A stretch of 64,000 nucleotides of DNA, taken from Xanthoparmelia taractica. Taxonomy: Eukaryota > Ascomycota > Lecanoromycetes > Lecanorales > Parmeliaceae. Position numbers and translations under genes: made by a program. A model generated the notes under the pieces. The model searched no databases. It was not told where the DNA came from and saw only the letters and a program-made list of their open reading frames with translations. Every line of letters starts with the position of its first letter. Position 1 is the first letter of the stretch. This document shows positions 1-13,080 of this stretch, one piece after another. The DNA lies in assembly GCA_033085395.1 (NCBI GenBank), contig JANQBS010000014.1, positions 1 through 64,000 on the forward strand, in the 5' to 3' direction.

Positions 1-77
1 ATATTCTATACCTTTCGGTATGGTATTCGAAAAACTGGTCCCATACCATCAAATATACCACACCTTTCCGACCCGTA
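1..77. mobile_element. Right end of a second hAT copy
   Basis: The end of this stretch (cctttccgacccgta) matches the right terminal inverted repeat of the hAT at 13,774 apart from RIP-type transitions. The inner sequence (ataccatcaaatataccacacc) also resembles 13,735-13,760. The element body lies outside the window to the left. Reading continues at 78-244 into integrase coding sequence of Gypsy-2, so this copy inserted into Gypsy-2. The candidate 8-bp target duplication is 78-85 (gatacgta), but its partner cannot be seen. Confidence 0.7.
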
Positions 78-244
78 GATACGTAGTAACGTTTCTTTAT
101 AAGACGATATATAAGAATATAGATAACGTTAAAACCGTCTAATAGAAATAGGTCGGTGATAAAATCTATAGAAACGTCTTATTAACGACCCTGCGAGATT
201 AAAAGTAATATTAATAGTTTATTTATTTTATCTCGTGAGGCTTT
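78..244 (-). mobile_element. Gypsy-2 fragment: integrase core, N-terminal part
   Basis: Minus-strand reading gives SKASRDKIN, then a stretch resembling DVSIDFITDL and FNVIYILIYRLIKKRYYVS. This is the beginning of the integrase core of Tf1/sushi-type chromoviruses. Stops occur where Trp/Gln codons are expected, as RIP predicts. It is the direct continuation of the zinc-finger end CQRS found at 19,947-19,960 on the same strand. The two halves were one reading frame before Gypsy-1 inserted. Confidence 0.8.
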
Positions 245-249
245 ACTAC

Positions 250-516
250 TATAAGAAATTAATTCGTCGACGCTTAGCAAGCGGCCTAATTAATATAAGA
301 GACGTATTATCGATACGATAGTAATTTCTTTATTAGGTACTAAGTTCTAGTAGAACTAATTTCTAAGGAATATAAAAACTCTAGAACATATAAAGACGAT
401 ATATAATCGTTAAGGCCCCGTCAAGGCCTTAGGTTATGAATTTCGCTATAATCTCGCAATAGACCTTAGACTTATAAGTAGTTAGCGCTAATGCGCATAT
501 AGCGCTAGATCTAATA
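250..516 (-). repeat. Gypsy-1 3' LTR
   Basis: This copy aligns over its full 267 bp with 19,680-19,946. Shared blocks include the region around taatataagagacg and the palindromic agcgctaatgcgc-like segment. Differences are mainly C/T and G/A transitions. In minus orientation the LTR reads from tattag (RIP form of TGTTAG) to a TA end. Confidence 0.85.
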
Positions 517-1345
517 ATTGTATTCTCTTTTAAGTCCTAGTTCTCAAATATTATTTAATGTAATATTCTTATTACGTAATATAAAAAATCTTTAAACCTC
601 GTAAGAAATAAGAAAAAGTACTCGTAAACGACGTTGCTTCTATAATATTAACTTTAATTGCTAGTAGCAAAAGATACGCGCTATAGGCGCGCGTTAGTGC
701 TATTACATATATAACGTCTATTAATTATAATTAACTCGATTCTATTATATTAATCTCGATATATAATATAAACTCTCTTTATAATACGATAATCTTAATA
801 GTACTCTTCGAGCATTAACAGACGATTTAATATATTATAATTAATTCTATCGTTCGTTATAAACTAATAATAACGTAATCGCTAAATATACGTAGAAGAT
901 TTATTAAAAAATCTTAACTTCTTTAAGTAATAAGAAAAAAGAGTTCTTCTAATACGTTATCGTTTTTGTAGTATAAGGTTAATATATCTATAGCAAACGA
1001 TATATATTATTAATAGTTTATTAAAGATTTTTTTAGCCCTTTCGTAGGCGCGTAGAAGAAGTCCTTCTATACGCGATATCGTTTCTATAGCGCATGCTAC
1101 TACTACTCTAAAACATATACATTATACGTTATTTATTCTAGTTCTTAGCGGGCTGCTATTAAATAACTAATAGTCACGCTTCTACGTTTCTCTATAGGGC
1201 TATTCTAGCTTCTATAGTAGAAGAACGTAGAACTAATTTATTATTTTATTAATAGCGATATCGACGATACGACGATTCGATTAATCAAAATTACTAAAAA
1301 AACTTTATCGACGATATATCGACGATAACGTCGTGGGTAACAATT
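517..1345. other. RIP-degraded Gypsy-1 sequence between 3' LTR and hAT
   Basis: This AT-rich sequence lies inside Gypsy-1, next to its 3' LTR. Both strands show long frames interrupted mainly by TAA/TAG, which suggests former coding content. I could not recognise a protein. It continues at 13,783 once the hAT is removed. Confidence 0.5.
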
Positions 1346-1699
1346 ACTAGCGCTACGGGTCGGAAAGGTCTGGAATGGTCTGGGATATGAGGTGTCGATA
1401 TCATATCATGATATGGTATAATATTGAGATTATATTATTTGATTTTTATAGAATAGTCTGGGAGACGTGCTAATATCATGGAATAATCTAGGAAATTTCT
1501 AATATATATAAGGGTATCTCATATTATATGTAGGAATATAAGAAATATACTATATATAGAAGAAGTTACTCTATATAGAATTATGCGAACGTATTCTAAT
1601 TATTATTCTAGTCATTACTTTACTTCACCATCACGTTATTAAATATTCTAGTTATTATTCTAGTCATCACTTCACTTTATTATCATTATTATTATTATT

Positions 1700-4690
1700 T
1701 CACTTCACTATCACGTTATTAAGCTAAGCTCGCTATCGTATTTAATATCGTGTTATAAAAGGCCTTCGTAATTACCTAGGGCTTGGCGAGCCATTTTTAC
1801 TACTATTAGTGCATTTAATTTATTTAATTACTAGAAGAAGTACTAGCACGCTAATTACAATAGTAATCTACTATCTATTCTACGATAGCAAATTCCTCTC
1901 TTCTCTCTTCGCATTATAAAAAAAATTTACGATTATTCTTTATAGTTATATATTCTTAGTTATTAAAGTTACACGCTTCGCATAAATAATATAAAGATTA
2001 ATATCTTCGAATATATAATAAAGAAAAGCTTTTATTGACTTATAAATAATCTTAATAATTAATCTAAAAAAACGTATTCTCTTTATATATATTATCGCGA
2101 TCTTTTTTATTACTCGCGAAAAGAAGAGCTTAAAAATTATTAAATTAACTCTTCTCTAATAGCGACGAATCTTACGTAAAGTAATAGCTATAATTTATTA
2201 ATAAAATAGAATAGATAGATTCGAGATTAGACTTATTTTTAGCTTTTTATCTACGTTTTTAAGTATTATTACCCGATAATTCTTACGCTAATCTATTTTT
2301 CTTATTTAATTCTAATAATTAAATACTTAAAGACTACATAGAAGTAATTAATTACACTCAAGATTATCTAACATTAGCTACATATATTATAATTCCTCCA
2401 GTCTTTCCTTTGCTTTTACGTGCTATCGTCTACTCGCGTATTAGCTTTATACTTAATATTTTATTTATAGATTTAATATATCTACTTTAAAATATTATCT
2501 CGCGTAGTAATTCTTTTACGAGCTATAGCTTAAGAATAAAGAAGTTAAGATTAGAGCTAAGATTCGAAGTCGAAATTCGAGGGTAATAACTTTATTAGAT
2601 AGATAGATAATAAGATAAATAATAGAAGAATAATAAATAATAAAAGAATAATAAATACTAGAAGAATAATAAATAATAGAAGAAAGAGTAGAAAGAAAAT
2701 AAAAGTACACGATAAACATATCTCTAAAAACGTGATGTTATAGATAAAATCAATATTATTTATTAATACTTCTAAACATCTATCGCAATAACATTAGAAT
2801 TAATTTATTTTATAATCGAAAAGCGGGAGAAGAATACTCTTATTATAAGTATTAAGATTCTATAAGAATAAATTTATCTTATAATTAATTCTAGTAATTA
2901 CCTAAGCGCATTAAAATTTTATCGATTTAGACGCTAACACGTAGGGTTCTCGATAATCTTTTCACATTAGATAGATAGTAGAAATTAATACTTAATCGAT
3001 TTCCTTCTCGGCAATTTTTTTAATAATAGATATTAATATTTAAATAATTCCCTCCTTAAACTTTTCCCTTAAATAATTCTTATTTATCGTATCTTTCTTT
3101 CGTTTTAGCATTTGAGACACGTTTCTATTATTAATATAACTAAAGATATTTAATATATTTCTATTCTAATAGAGAATATATAATTAATAATTCTTAGCTA
3201 AATCGTAATCTATAGAGCATCGATCTTATAGAAGTAATTACTTTTTTTGTCTTTATATTTCTTTGTTGATCTTTTTTCTAATTATTAAAAAAGAAGAATA
3301 ATTAAATTCTTAGACGCACTTTTCGCTCTTTAATATAAAGTTTAATAATCTTAAGTTTAAGACTTTACGTTATAACGTAATTAATCGATCTAAAAGTGAT
3401 TAATTAAAGCGTAAAGTCGTTTAAGATTTTAGCGAAAATCTCAATATTAAACGCTTAAGAATAAGACTCGATATTTTTATTTTTAAGGAAAAGAAATTAA
3501 AACGTGTAAAGAAAGCTAATAACGTCGCTAAAAACTATCGCATTTATACTTATAAAAAAATTAACGAATTCGTGACTACTTTAAACTTATAGCGAGAAGC
3601 ACGTATTAAAACCCTTCGCTAGTAAGAAATCGACTTCAAATAATATTTACTTATCTTTATAATTATTATTCTAATTATTAATTCTTTTAAGCTAATACTT
3701 AGAATAGAATTACGTAAGGCGTATATAATAATATCGTTGCTCGATATCTTCGACTTTAGATTTATTCTAGAATAGTAATTTATATTAATAAAGATAATAA
3801 CTCGTTATAGAAAGATATAGAATATAAGAAAGTAGAGCAAAGTATATAATTATCTTTAATAAAAAAGTATTTATTTTAATTGTATAATAGGCGAGATCTT
3901 TTTAACTATTAGAGAGAGAAATAATATTCTAGATCGTGAGCGCTACGATCTATCAAAACTCGAAAAGAACAATTAATTATTAGATATTAAGCTATTCGCG
4001 TATAAGTAAGATCTCGAGTGAAATTACGTATCGAATATAAAGATACGTCTATTTATTAATATATAGAACGTGTGACGAAAGGCTAATAGATCTCTATTAC
4101 GTAAACGTAAGAAGCTAGATTATAAGAATTTAGAGAGCTATCTTAGAAAAGAGCATATGTATCTATTTATAATTTTAATATGTCTATATATTTCTAATTA
4201 TTATTCTAATTATCGCTAATCTATTTAGAAGAAATATATCTTCTTTAATATTATACTATCTTCGTATATATTCTTTAATTATCGAGAGAAAGTTATATAT
4301 CGCAATATAATTAATTATATTCAAGATAGATACTTTGAATATAATAATACGAAATAATTATCTCTATTAGAATCGATATTATTCTAGTCGAATAATTATA
4401 ATTTTGCTACGATAAATTTCAAGCCCGATCTTAATGCGGCAAATACGAGAAGAGCGTACGATCTTATTATTTAAGGCTATAATAATATATTCGCTAATTT
4501 TAAACTTCTCGTATCTAATATAAATAGTCTTAATCTCTTAATTAAAGAAATCGCTAGTTATATAAATTATAATAATTAATCTTAAGAGTATTCTAGAATT
4601 CTAGTTATAATTCTAATTATTATACGCCTTATTCGAATTAATAGATAGTTATCTTATTTCGTAAGCTACGAATAAGCTATATATTCTTAG
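1700..4690. other. Left interior of the hAT; unidentified RIP-degraded sequence
   Basis: This stretch is AT-rich and dense in stops. A plus-strand frame around 3,320-3,650 is fairly open and lysine/arginine-rich, with stops where Gln is likely, so it may be a remnant of a second ORF. I could not assign a family. A motif close to ttctagttattattctagtt recurs near 1,597, 1,650, 3,658, 4,190 and 4,598. Confidence 0.4.
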
Positions 4691-4696
4691 CTTATA

Positions 4697-4866
4697 AATC
4701 GAATAGTGGGACTATAGGTTAGTGTGTCTCATGATCTAGCCGCTATTTTAGATACATGCGCATATGCGAAGAACACGTATCTATAAGAGCACTATATGTA
4801 GGGGTCTCACACTATTAGTTGGCTCTTTATTCGAATTCTTCTCATTTAGAGCAATCGTATTCTTTT
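4697..4866 (+). repeat. A1 split direct repeat of the YR retrotransposon
   Basis: This copy begins aatcgaatagtgggactat and ends gcaatcgtattctttt. It aligns with 8,924-9,093 with only scattered transitions. Similarity resumes at about 4,935-4,965 (cattcac...cct), so A1 may carry an extra segment of about 65 bp relative to A2. Confidence 0.85.
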
Positions 4867-4990
4867 ATAATCTTTATTTAACTATTCTAAATTATTCAAC
4901 ACCTGCACACTAGATTAGCGTATATTATTCTTATCTCATTCACACCTACACCTATTTCAATCTTCTTAATCATCCTATTCTTTATACGTT

Positions 4991-7900
4991 ATGACTATCG
5001 CTATTAGACGCTTCAAGGCACTTAAGAAATTCTCTAAGAAGGCCCCTAGCAGGTCTAGGGCCCTCGCAAAGATTATCACACCTTCTCCCCCCCCTCGCTC
5101 CGCTCGGCCCCGTAGAAATAAGTCTATGATATCGGAGATATCCTTCTTAGGGACTCTTAGCTTAAGCGTAATTAAGGAAACCGATATTAAGGTTCTCAGC
5201 TATCGCGATTAAGTCTTAGAGCTAAAAGAACGCCTCGCCGAGTACGAATATAATCGTTATAAGCAGTATCGAATATATAAGTTACGCTCTCGCCGTTATT
5301 ATCGTTATCGCCGATATTATTCGTTCGAGTCTAATATTAATTTAGAGAAGAGTGATAATCTTAGAGTCTCTTTTATGCATATCGAAGATACGCGTTCCTT
5401 TCTTAATCTTTATGAACGCTATCGCTTCGTCGAAATTAAGTATTTCAAGTAAATCTTCTTTAAAACGTTTAAATTCGAAAATCTTATTAAGCTGGGTCGA
5501 GAATATATCAATCGCGCTAATACGAACGGTGCTTATAAAGCCAATGGGATAATACACCTACTATAGTATTTCGAGGTGTATAGCCAGGCCATATATCACT
5601 ATGCACACCCTATAGTAATCATTCGCCTGCAGAAGGCACTATTAGATTATCGTTTTCGCCTAGCTAAGTTGTCAGCCTTATATAAATTCAACTTTATTCG
5701 TAAGTATCACGATGCGTTTATAAACGCACGTATCTTAAACGATTAGAACGATCTTATAGCCTGGATCACCGAGAATAGACGTTGTAGCGACCTTCTGCTG
5801 CGCAAAATGGTCGCCCTCAGCGATACTAAGCAGAACTTAGGTTCTGCTTCCAAATCCTCCTCTTCTAGCCTTAGGATATATTGAAATTTCAACGAAAAAC
5901 GGTGCTCACGCGAGTACTGCAAATATAGTTATATCTATCTTAATTGTTAGCAGTATCACGCAGTTAATACATGTTATAAGACCTAAACCGGGGCCTCAAA
6001 CATCAACCTCACCCCGCTTAGCAATCGGATTTCGAAGTCTAAATAACTCTCAACGCACCCGTAGGTGCCCACATCACTATTACACATAATAGAAGAATTT
6101 CTATACGCGCTATACGATTCATTAGATTCAGATCTAGTTAGCTAAGATCCGCTACGAGTAAAAGATTGAGATCGTTAATTGAAAAATTATCTAGATCTTA
6201 TATTCGCAAAGACTCTTTCGGCTATTCTTCGGAAAGAAGCGAAAATCGAATATCGAGATTAAATTCTACGCTATCGCAATTACAATTATTAATTAACTCT
6301 CGCAATACCTAATATATTAACGGCGAACCTTTAGAAATAACTTTAGCATAATCGCCTAGCCGAGATTAATCCCTAGGCGGAGTAGCAATTCGTCTGCTCG
6401 CCGTTAGGGCTAGTTCCGAAGTACAATAATAATTGAAAACGTATTTATAACCTCTTATTTCTATATAAGACCTTAGTTAATAACGATATATCCTAGGACT
6501 AAGAGGCTCTAAAATACGCTATATACGATAACGTAGTAATCGCACTATTATAATAAGGTTCTAGGGCTTAATTCGTCAAAAGAGACCTGAAAGACGCCTT
6601 TAAATATATATCGATCGCAAGTTCAAATCAATAATTACTAGGATTTCACTGTAACGGTCGCTATTGAAAAGAACGATATCTATTCTTCGGTCTACGTACA
6701 TTATTATTTATATTTAATTTATTTGCAAAGGCCCTCAACTAGATCTTAATAATAGTTCTTCTTTAAATCATAATACTTCACTATCTAAACGATTTCTTCG
6801 CTATCCTAGCACCAATCGATAATGCGATTATATATAATCGATAATTCGATCTCGTATGTAAAGAATTAGGCTTTAAAATCAATTACACCAAGGATATTAT
6901 AAGTACCATAGCCGAGTTTCTGGGGATTAAGTTCGATAGTATTTTAATGCAGGTTAGACTTTCCCTCGACAAGCTCGCCCGGGCGAGAAACGCGATCAAA
7001 GATCTTCTAAATCGGGCGGTAATCTCATATCGCGAGCTCGAGTTAGCGATCGATTTTCTATTATTCGCTATTAAGATCGTGATCTTAGAAAGGGCGTTCT
7101 TAAGGCGACTTCTCGATGCTCTCTGAAGGTTAATAGCACTTATTAGAATTATATCGCATATTAGAGCCGATCTACTATGGTGAAAGATCTTTCTAAAAGA
7201 CTGAAATGATCTTAAGTTAATTCGTTATATTATTAGTTAATTAATATAATATATTTGAACGAACGTATTAGGGACGTTTAATATAAAAGGCTATATTCTA
7301 GAGCACCCAGATCTTCTATAGTTAGTTTAAGAGGTCTTTAGTATTTCGATAATTATACGTTATCGTTAGAAAGACATTTAGTTTAAAGAAATAAAGATTA
7401 TATATCACGCTATTCGACTATAGTTGCAAAGACTTAAAGGATTATAATTAATGTTATATTGCGATAACGACGTATATATTTATGGTCTTAGAAAGACCTC
7501 TATTCGCGAATTAGCCATAACCCCACTACGAGATATAGCGCTGCTACTAACTAGATACGATATCTATTTAGTCTCAATATGAATTCCAACTAAGGCTAAT
7601 AAGCTAGCAGATGACTTATTACGCTTTCGGTATCGAAAGATCGCTAACGCATATTTATAGCTAAGATGCATCTTAATCGCTCCGTAGAGCTAGGGCGCGA
7701 TCTATCGGATTTATAATATAATTAGACCGCACTATTACGAGAGGTAGCTCGTTTTCTCTGATAGGGTTTGGTCGCAAAGACGCGAAAAACGTATATCGCA
7801 CTTATTAAGTTATATAGCGCTTATTGCGTTATTAATAAGAGCATATCTTTCTTCCTAGCGATAGTTAACTTATTCGCTAGCTGGATCGCATATCTTAATA

Positions 7901-8690
7901 CGAGATAGGGTAAGGTTAAGATTATTAAAGTCTATCTAATAGGCGTCAGATTAGCTCACGTTAATATAAGATATAAGAATCTTACGGTATTTTATAACCC
8001 TTAGTTATAAAGAATTATTATCGATATTTAACGTCTACGAGGCGAGGCTGAGACGAAAGAATATCGTTTAATTATTAAAGATCTACTACTATAGATACTT
8101 ACTTATATTAGTTAAGAAGACGAGATCGGAGTAACGCTCTATATAGTCTTTTATCTCGCATTCGCCGTATTTCTTTATGTGGGCGAGTTTATATATATTA
8201 CACGTAATCGTAAAGGCTAGAACTTCGAGCAATAATTCCTTACTCGTCGCTCGATAAGGCTATACGAGAAGTATCTCAAACTTACACTTTTAATATTTAA
8301 AATAGATTTCTTTCGTTAAGAAATAACACTTACTATTACGACGTTAAATAATAACGCTTGTATAGTAAAGGCCTTACGATATCTTTTTAGATAAAAGATA
8401 TTATTAAATAGCCCCCTCTTTTAGTTAGATAACGGCTCGTTTATTAAAGAGCTAATTATCGACTAACTTCGTTAAATACTAATCTCGCTCGATGTGAGGG
8501 ATTATTATTTAGAGCACTTCTTTCGTAGAGGGGCTATTACTTTAGCACGCGAGGTAGGCCTCAGCGACGATGAAATCATGCTATTGGGACGCTGGAAGTT
8601 CGATTTCTATCGCCTCTATATCACTATTCACCTTAAGCGAATACTTATTATATCACGAAGGCACTAGTATCTTCCGTTTTATTAGCGCTA
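4991..8690 (+). pseudogene. gag-RT-RNase H-tyrosine recombinase relic
   Basis: The first frame opens at ATG 4,991 with a basic Ser/Pro-rich start. A Cys-rich gag-like patch (CSREYCKYS ... C) lies near 5,905-5,975. Reverse transcriptase is recognisable at about 6,580-7,130, including YFGLR-like FFGLRTLLFIFNLFAKAL, the YLNDF catalytic motif (normally YxDD/YLDDF) and FLGIKFDS. RNase H with CDNDVY and NKLADDLLRFRY lies at about 7,440-7,640. The recombinase end at about 8,500-8,650 reads EHFFRRGAITLAREVGL, then LLGRWKFDFYRLYI. It keeps the H-x-x-R box and the C-terminal tyrosine. Numerous TAA/TAG codons in place of Gln/Trp make it non-functional. Confidence 0.85.
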
Positions 8691-8765
8691 GTGCTGGCGA
8701 TACTCGTTAGATCGCTATGCGAAGTCTTCTGCGAGGTCTCCACATAATATTTTTTGGCTAATTTA

Positions 8766-8925
8766 GGAGTTTTCTAGCGCTGAGGCACGTTTAGAGACTT
8801 ATCTAGGCCTGCTAACGATCTAGCTAGGTTTATTAATTATAGACCTTAGCGTTAGAACGGCTCAAATAACTATTTACAGTATTACTTGGTCCCGGTGTGT
8901 ATATCTTTATAAATAAGAACACTAA
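8766..8925 (+). repeat. B1 split direct repeat
   Basis: This copy starts ggagttttctagcgctgagg and ends aataagaacactaa. It aligns with B2 at 9,165-9,324 with transition differences only. It abuts A2 directly, as expected for the B1A2 junction of Ngaro-type elements. Confidence 0.85.
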
Positions 8926-9093
8926 TCGAATAGTGAGACTATGGGTTAGTGTGTCTTATGATCTAGCCGCTATTTTAGATACATGCGTATATACGAAGAA
9001 CACGTGTCTGTAAGAGCACTATATGTAGGGGTCTTATATCATTAGTTGACTCTTTATTCGAATTCTTCTCATTCAGAGCAATCGCATTCTTTT
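8924..9093 (+). repeat. A2 split direct repeat
   Basis: This copy repeats A1 (4,697-4,866), from aatcgaatagtgagact to gcaatcgcattctttt. About 70 bp separate it from B2. Confidence 0.85.
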
Positions 9094-9164
9094 GTCCCAT
9101 TCACCCACGCCTGTGTATATAGCTAGCTAGATAGTTACTCCAGGGCTACGCCGCATAGGTGTAG

Positions 9165-9324
9165 GGAGTTTTCTAGCGCTGAGGCACGTCTAGGGACTTA
9201 TCTAGGCCTGCTAACGACCTAGCTGGGTCTACTAACTGCAGACCTTAGCGTTAGAACGACTCAAATAACTATCTATAGTACTGCTTGGTCCCGGTGTGTA
9301 TGCCTTCATGAATAAGAACACTAA
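9165..9324 (+). repeat. B2 split direct repeat, right end of YR element
   Basis: This copy repeats B1 and is less RIP-mutated than B1, for example cctgctaacgacctagctggg against cctgctaacgatctagctagg. It marks the right edge of the retrotransposon, and hAT sequence resumes after it. Confidence 0.85.
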
Positions 9325-10499
9325 GTAACTCTTTTTGCGTGAAATGCGTATAATTGCGCGACTATATAAGAGTTAATTATAATTACTTCTTAATAAGAAA
9401 GATAAGATCTATTACTTAATTTAGAGATAATTCTAATCTTTATTAATTCTTGAAATACGCTTAAGATAGAGAATTAAATTTAAAAATCTCTCTTTTTAAT
9501 AAGTCTTAGAATCTTCTTTACTAATTAAATAAACGCGTTTCGTAATATAATTAAGTTCGTCGATTTTTATATATAGTAAATCTCTTATAACGCGCGAGCT
9601 TAGAAATAATATTAGTATTAATAAAAATATTTACTCTATAAACTTATTATTAGCTTTTAATTTTTGCGACTTTCTTATCGATTTAAATCGAATCTTAAAT
9701 CTCTTTTAACTATATAACTTCTTAATATTAAAAGATTTAAGTAAGAATATAAAAATGTTTTTAAGTATTTTTATAGTATTATCGATAATTAAAAGAGAAG
9801 AGTTAGACTTATATAAGTCTGCGATATTATTCGTAATTACGAGCGTTATTCTTATCGGGAAAAAAAGAGTAGAAAGAAAATTTTAGGGAATATTAGAGTA
9901 TTATTAACGTTAGAGGACTATCTAGAAAAAAGAGCTTTAAAAATAATCGCTAAAATTATAATTAAAATAGAGATTCGAACTTAGATAGTTATTAAAATAC
10001 TAATTATAGAGATTTAAACTTAGATAATTACTAGAATATTTATTAGAATAGAAATTCGAACTCGCGTAGAAAGAAATCTAATTAATATGTTAATTTATTT
10101 TATATATTAACCTATATTAGATATACTCTAATTTAGTCTCTTCTTAAGTCTATATATCTATTCTATATTAAATATACTCTAATTTATTAAACTTTTTTAT
10201 TAAGTTAACTTACTAGCGACTAGTACTATCGTATAACTATATTAGAAAATTAGTCTCTCGCGCGCTTCGGCCCCTAGTTCTTATATTCTTATACTTATTA
10301 ATTTTTATTTCTTTTATTAGCATTTATTAGAATTTAATTAATACGCTATAGCGAAGAAATATTTATCTTATATATTAGTTTATATATTATATAGTCTTCG
10401 TATTAATTATTAATTTTAAGTAATTAAAGCTAGATTTAAAGCTAAGTATTATTAGAAGACGCGTCTTTTATAATATTCTATATTTTTTATAAATATTAT

Positions 10500-13080
10500 C
10501 TATCTTTATTTAAGCTATTATATTTTCTCTTAAGTCTTAAATTTTACTATATTATTCGATATCGTAGTTAATACTATATTATTCGATATTATAGATAGTA
10601 TTATAGCTATCGACGATTATTCTTTCGATAAGAGTTAAGATACTTTCGTTATTATTTTAAAGAAATTAAAGTCTAAAGATAAAAAACCTTATTTTATTTA
10701 TAACGAAGTGAAGTATAATATATAAATAAATTAATAATTAAAGATAAGTTAAATAATTAGAAATTAGATTAAGAATCTTAATCGTCGATAGAGAGTGAAC
10801 TAAGACTCTACAATTCGAAAGATTACGAAATAAGAATATTTTTAAGATTACGCTCTTCGATCTACTGGAGAGCTATATATTATATATCGTTACTACGATA
10901 ATATTCTTATTTACTTATTAATAGATTATAATATTATAAGTATAAATTTATATCTTAAATCGAAAGCATACGTACGAAAGTTAAGTCTTAATATACTTTA
11001 GCAGACGATAATTATTAAGAACTATTAACGATAGATATACTATTTATTTAATTTATTTAATATTTAATAACTAAAATAATAACTAAAATTAATATTTTAT
11101 ACTCTAGAGATAATTAAAGAAAGATATTAAGATAAAGTTAGATAATAGATATCTTACTCGCGCGGACTTTCCCGAGTAATTTCGTCGTTGAATTATAGCT
11201 ATAAGCGTTTTATTTACTATTGCCGATAACCTAGAGACATTACGAATCTTTCGCTGTCTTAACTCTCTTATAAATATAAATTCTATATCTATAATTAAAA
11301 ATTAATTGCTTTCTAAAATTAAAGAGATTAAGTTAAATTTATGTATAAGTCTATTAAATAATAATATCAAGGTATCTTTAGCCTTGGATAATTAATCGAC
11401 TAGTAATTATTAGTCGTATTTTATACTTCTTAGCTTCTTTATTAATTATAATTAAAGATATTATAAAAAGCTTTTAAGATTTAAGTACGTCGAGAATAAA
11501 TATATTAATACGAAGTTTGTAAGTCTCGTATAATCGATTCTTAAGAAGTATATACTTAAGACGCGAATTATAACTTTAATAATCAATAATGCGATTAATA
11601 ATAATACACTCTTTCGTGATCTAATCGAGATCCTTTTATAAAGCGGGTTTAATAATTTACTTAATCTTAGAGAGCAGAATACGAAAGATCTTAAATATAT
11701 TCTCTGCATAACGTATATTATTTAACTATTCTTATAAGAGCTTCTTAGTAAAATTCGCGTTAGTTTAATTAATAAAAACTTTTAGAAAAGCTAATATAAT
11801 TTAGAGAAATAGAACGCTATTCAAAGATAAGGAAAAAATCTATTAATAACTTTAGCTAAGATATATAAATTCTAGTTATTATTCTAGTTATTACTAATAT
11901 CTAATATATATAGATTTATAAAATAAGAATTTACATTAATACTAGTAGTTAGCGTAAGAAGTATTTCTTCGAGCTTTAATCTATACGACTTAACAATACT
12001 TATAACTTAATTAATTAATATTATTTATCTATAGATAAGAAGCTATATTAATAAAAACGCGTACTTAAATTATTTTAAAATATTAAAGTTCGTTGAAACT
12101 TAATCTATTATATATTAATACGATCTTATCTACTTCGTAGCGATATTAACCGCTTTTTTAAGAAGAAATTAGACGACTTTCTTAGACTTAACGCGAATAA
12201 ATAATCGTAAGTCGAATATCTAATTAAATTAATTAGATTTTTTTATATTTTTACGAAGCTAATAAATAAGAGTAAGAAGTTAATAATTTATTATATATTT
12301 AATATTTATAATAGATTGTTTAATTATATTAAGAAGAAGATTTAAAAGCTAAGACGTAAGCGACTTTCGTGAAAAGTCGAACTTCGCGAGACTTTAAAGA
12401 CGGCTTATAAGAAGTTGACTATCTATTATAGCGAGACTTAATTAAGTGTAGAATATCTCTATAGATAGATAATACTTTTACGTTTAAGTTACGAAAATAT
12501 AACACTAAAAGAATCAAATTAAGAAGTTAAGTTTAATTAAATATTCTAGATAGAAATATACTAAAATACGCTCGAATAAACGTATTAAAATTATTAATAT
12601 CTTAATATTAATAGTTAGATGTAGAGGGCTAAACGAGTAAGAAGTCGCGTAGAGTTATTTAATAATATTATTAATAAGATTAAAAAGGCGATAGAAGTGT
12701 CGAATAATAATTAATTTTAGTGATATAAAAGAGAAGATTAGTATTCTATTTATTATTCTAGCTATAACTTAAATTTCTAATCTTAATTAAGTATCTTTTA
12801 CTTATCTTAAGGGTCTATTAATTCTTAATTAATGAAAAAGCTTAGAATCTTAAATCTTATTAATAATACGTGTGACTAGAGATATCTTAGCCGTATCTAG
12901 TGAAGCTATAGCTTATAAGCGATATTTCTTATAGGCTAAGCGACTATATAATAATTAAAAAAGCTATTCGCCTTCAATCTTTCAAGTCTTAATAATAGTT
13001 TCTTATATAGAATATTAATAGAATAGCTACGAATAAGATATATTAGACTTAGAGGGAGATCTTAATATACTACTTAAAGC
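10500..13080 (+). pseudogene. hAT transposase relic
   Basis: Plus-strand translation around 12,080-12,420 gives IKVR then NLIYYILIRSYLLRSDINRFF, followed by LIKLIRFFYIFTKLI and IYYIFNIYNRLFNYI. These correspond to the conserved core of fungal hAT transposases, where WN-TYYML and the T-LSG/K-P type segments are usual. Weaker hAT-like segments occur at about 10,650-10,900, and RDILAV-like C-terminal sequence at about 12,870-12,930. Stops and frame changes throughout show it is dead. Its position inside the element with hAT-type ends and an 8-bp duplication supports the call. Confidence 0.7.

Larger units (their letters stand above)
4697..9324 (+). mobile_element. Tyrosine-recombinase retrotransposon (Ngaro/PAT-like), RIP-mutated
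   Basis: The layout is A1 - coding region - B1 - A2 - B2. A1 (4,697-4,866) matches A2 (8,924-9,093), and B1 (8,766-8,925) matches B2 (9,165-9,324). These are the split direct repeats known from Ngaro/PAT-type DIRS-order elements. The plus-strand coding region reads, with many RIP stops, as gag-like, reverse transcriptase, RNase H and tyrosine recombinase. It carries no integrase-type LTRs, and I see no target duplication, as expected for recombinase-mediated insertion. It sits inside the hAT. Confidence 0.85.

Noticed and set aside
250..516. Left LTR as the 5' LTR of a separate element leaving the window
   Set aside because: The sequence just left of it continues the Gypsy-2 integrase (SKASRDK) in register with the break at 19,947, and actac/actgc fit as a duplication; this supports one interrupted element.
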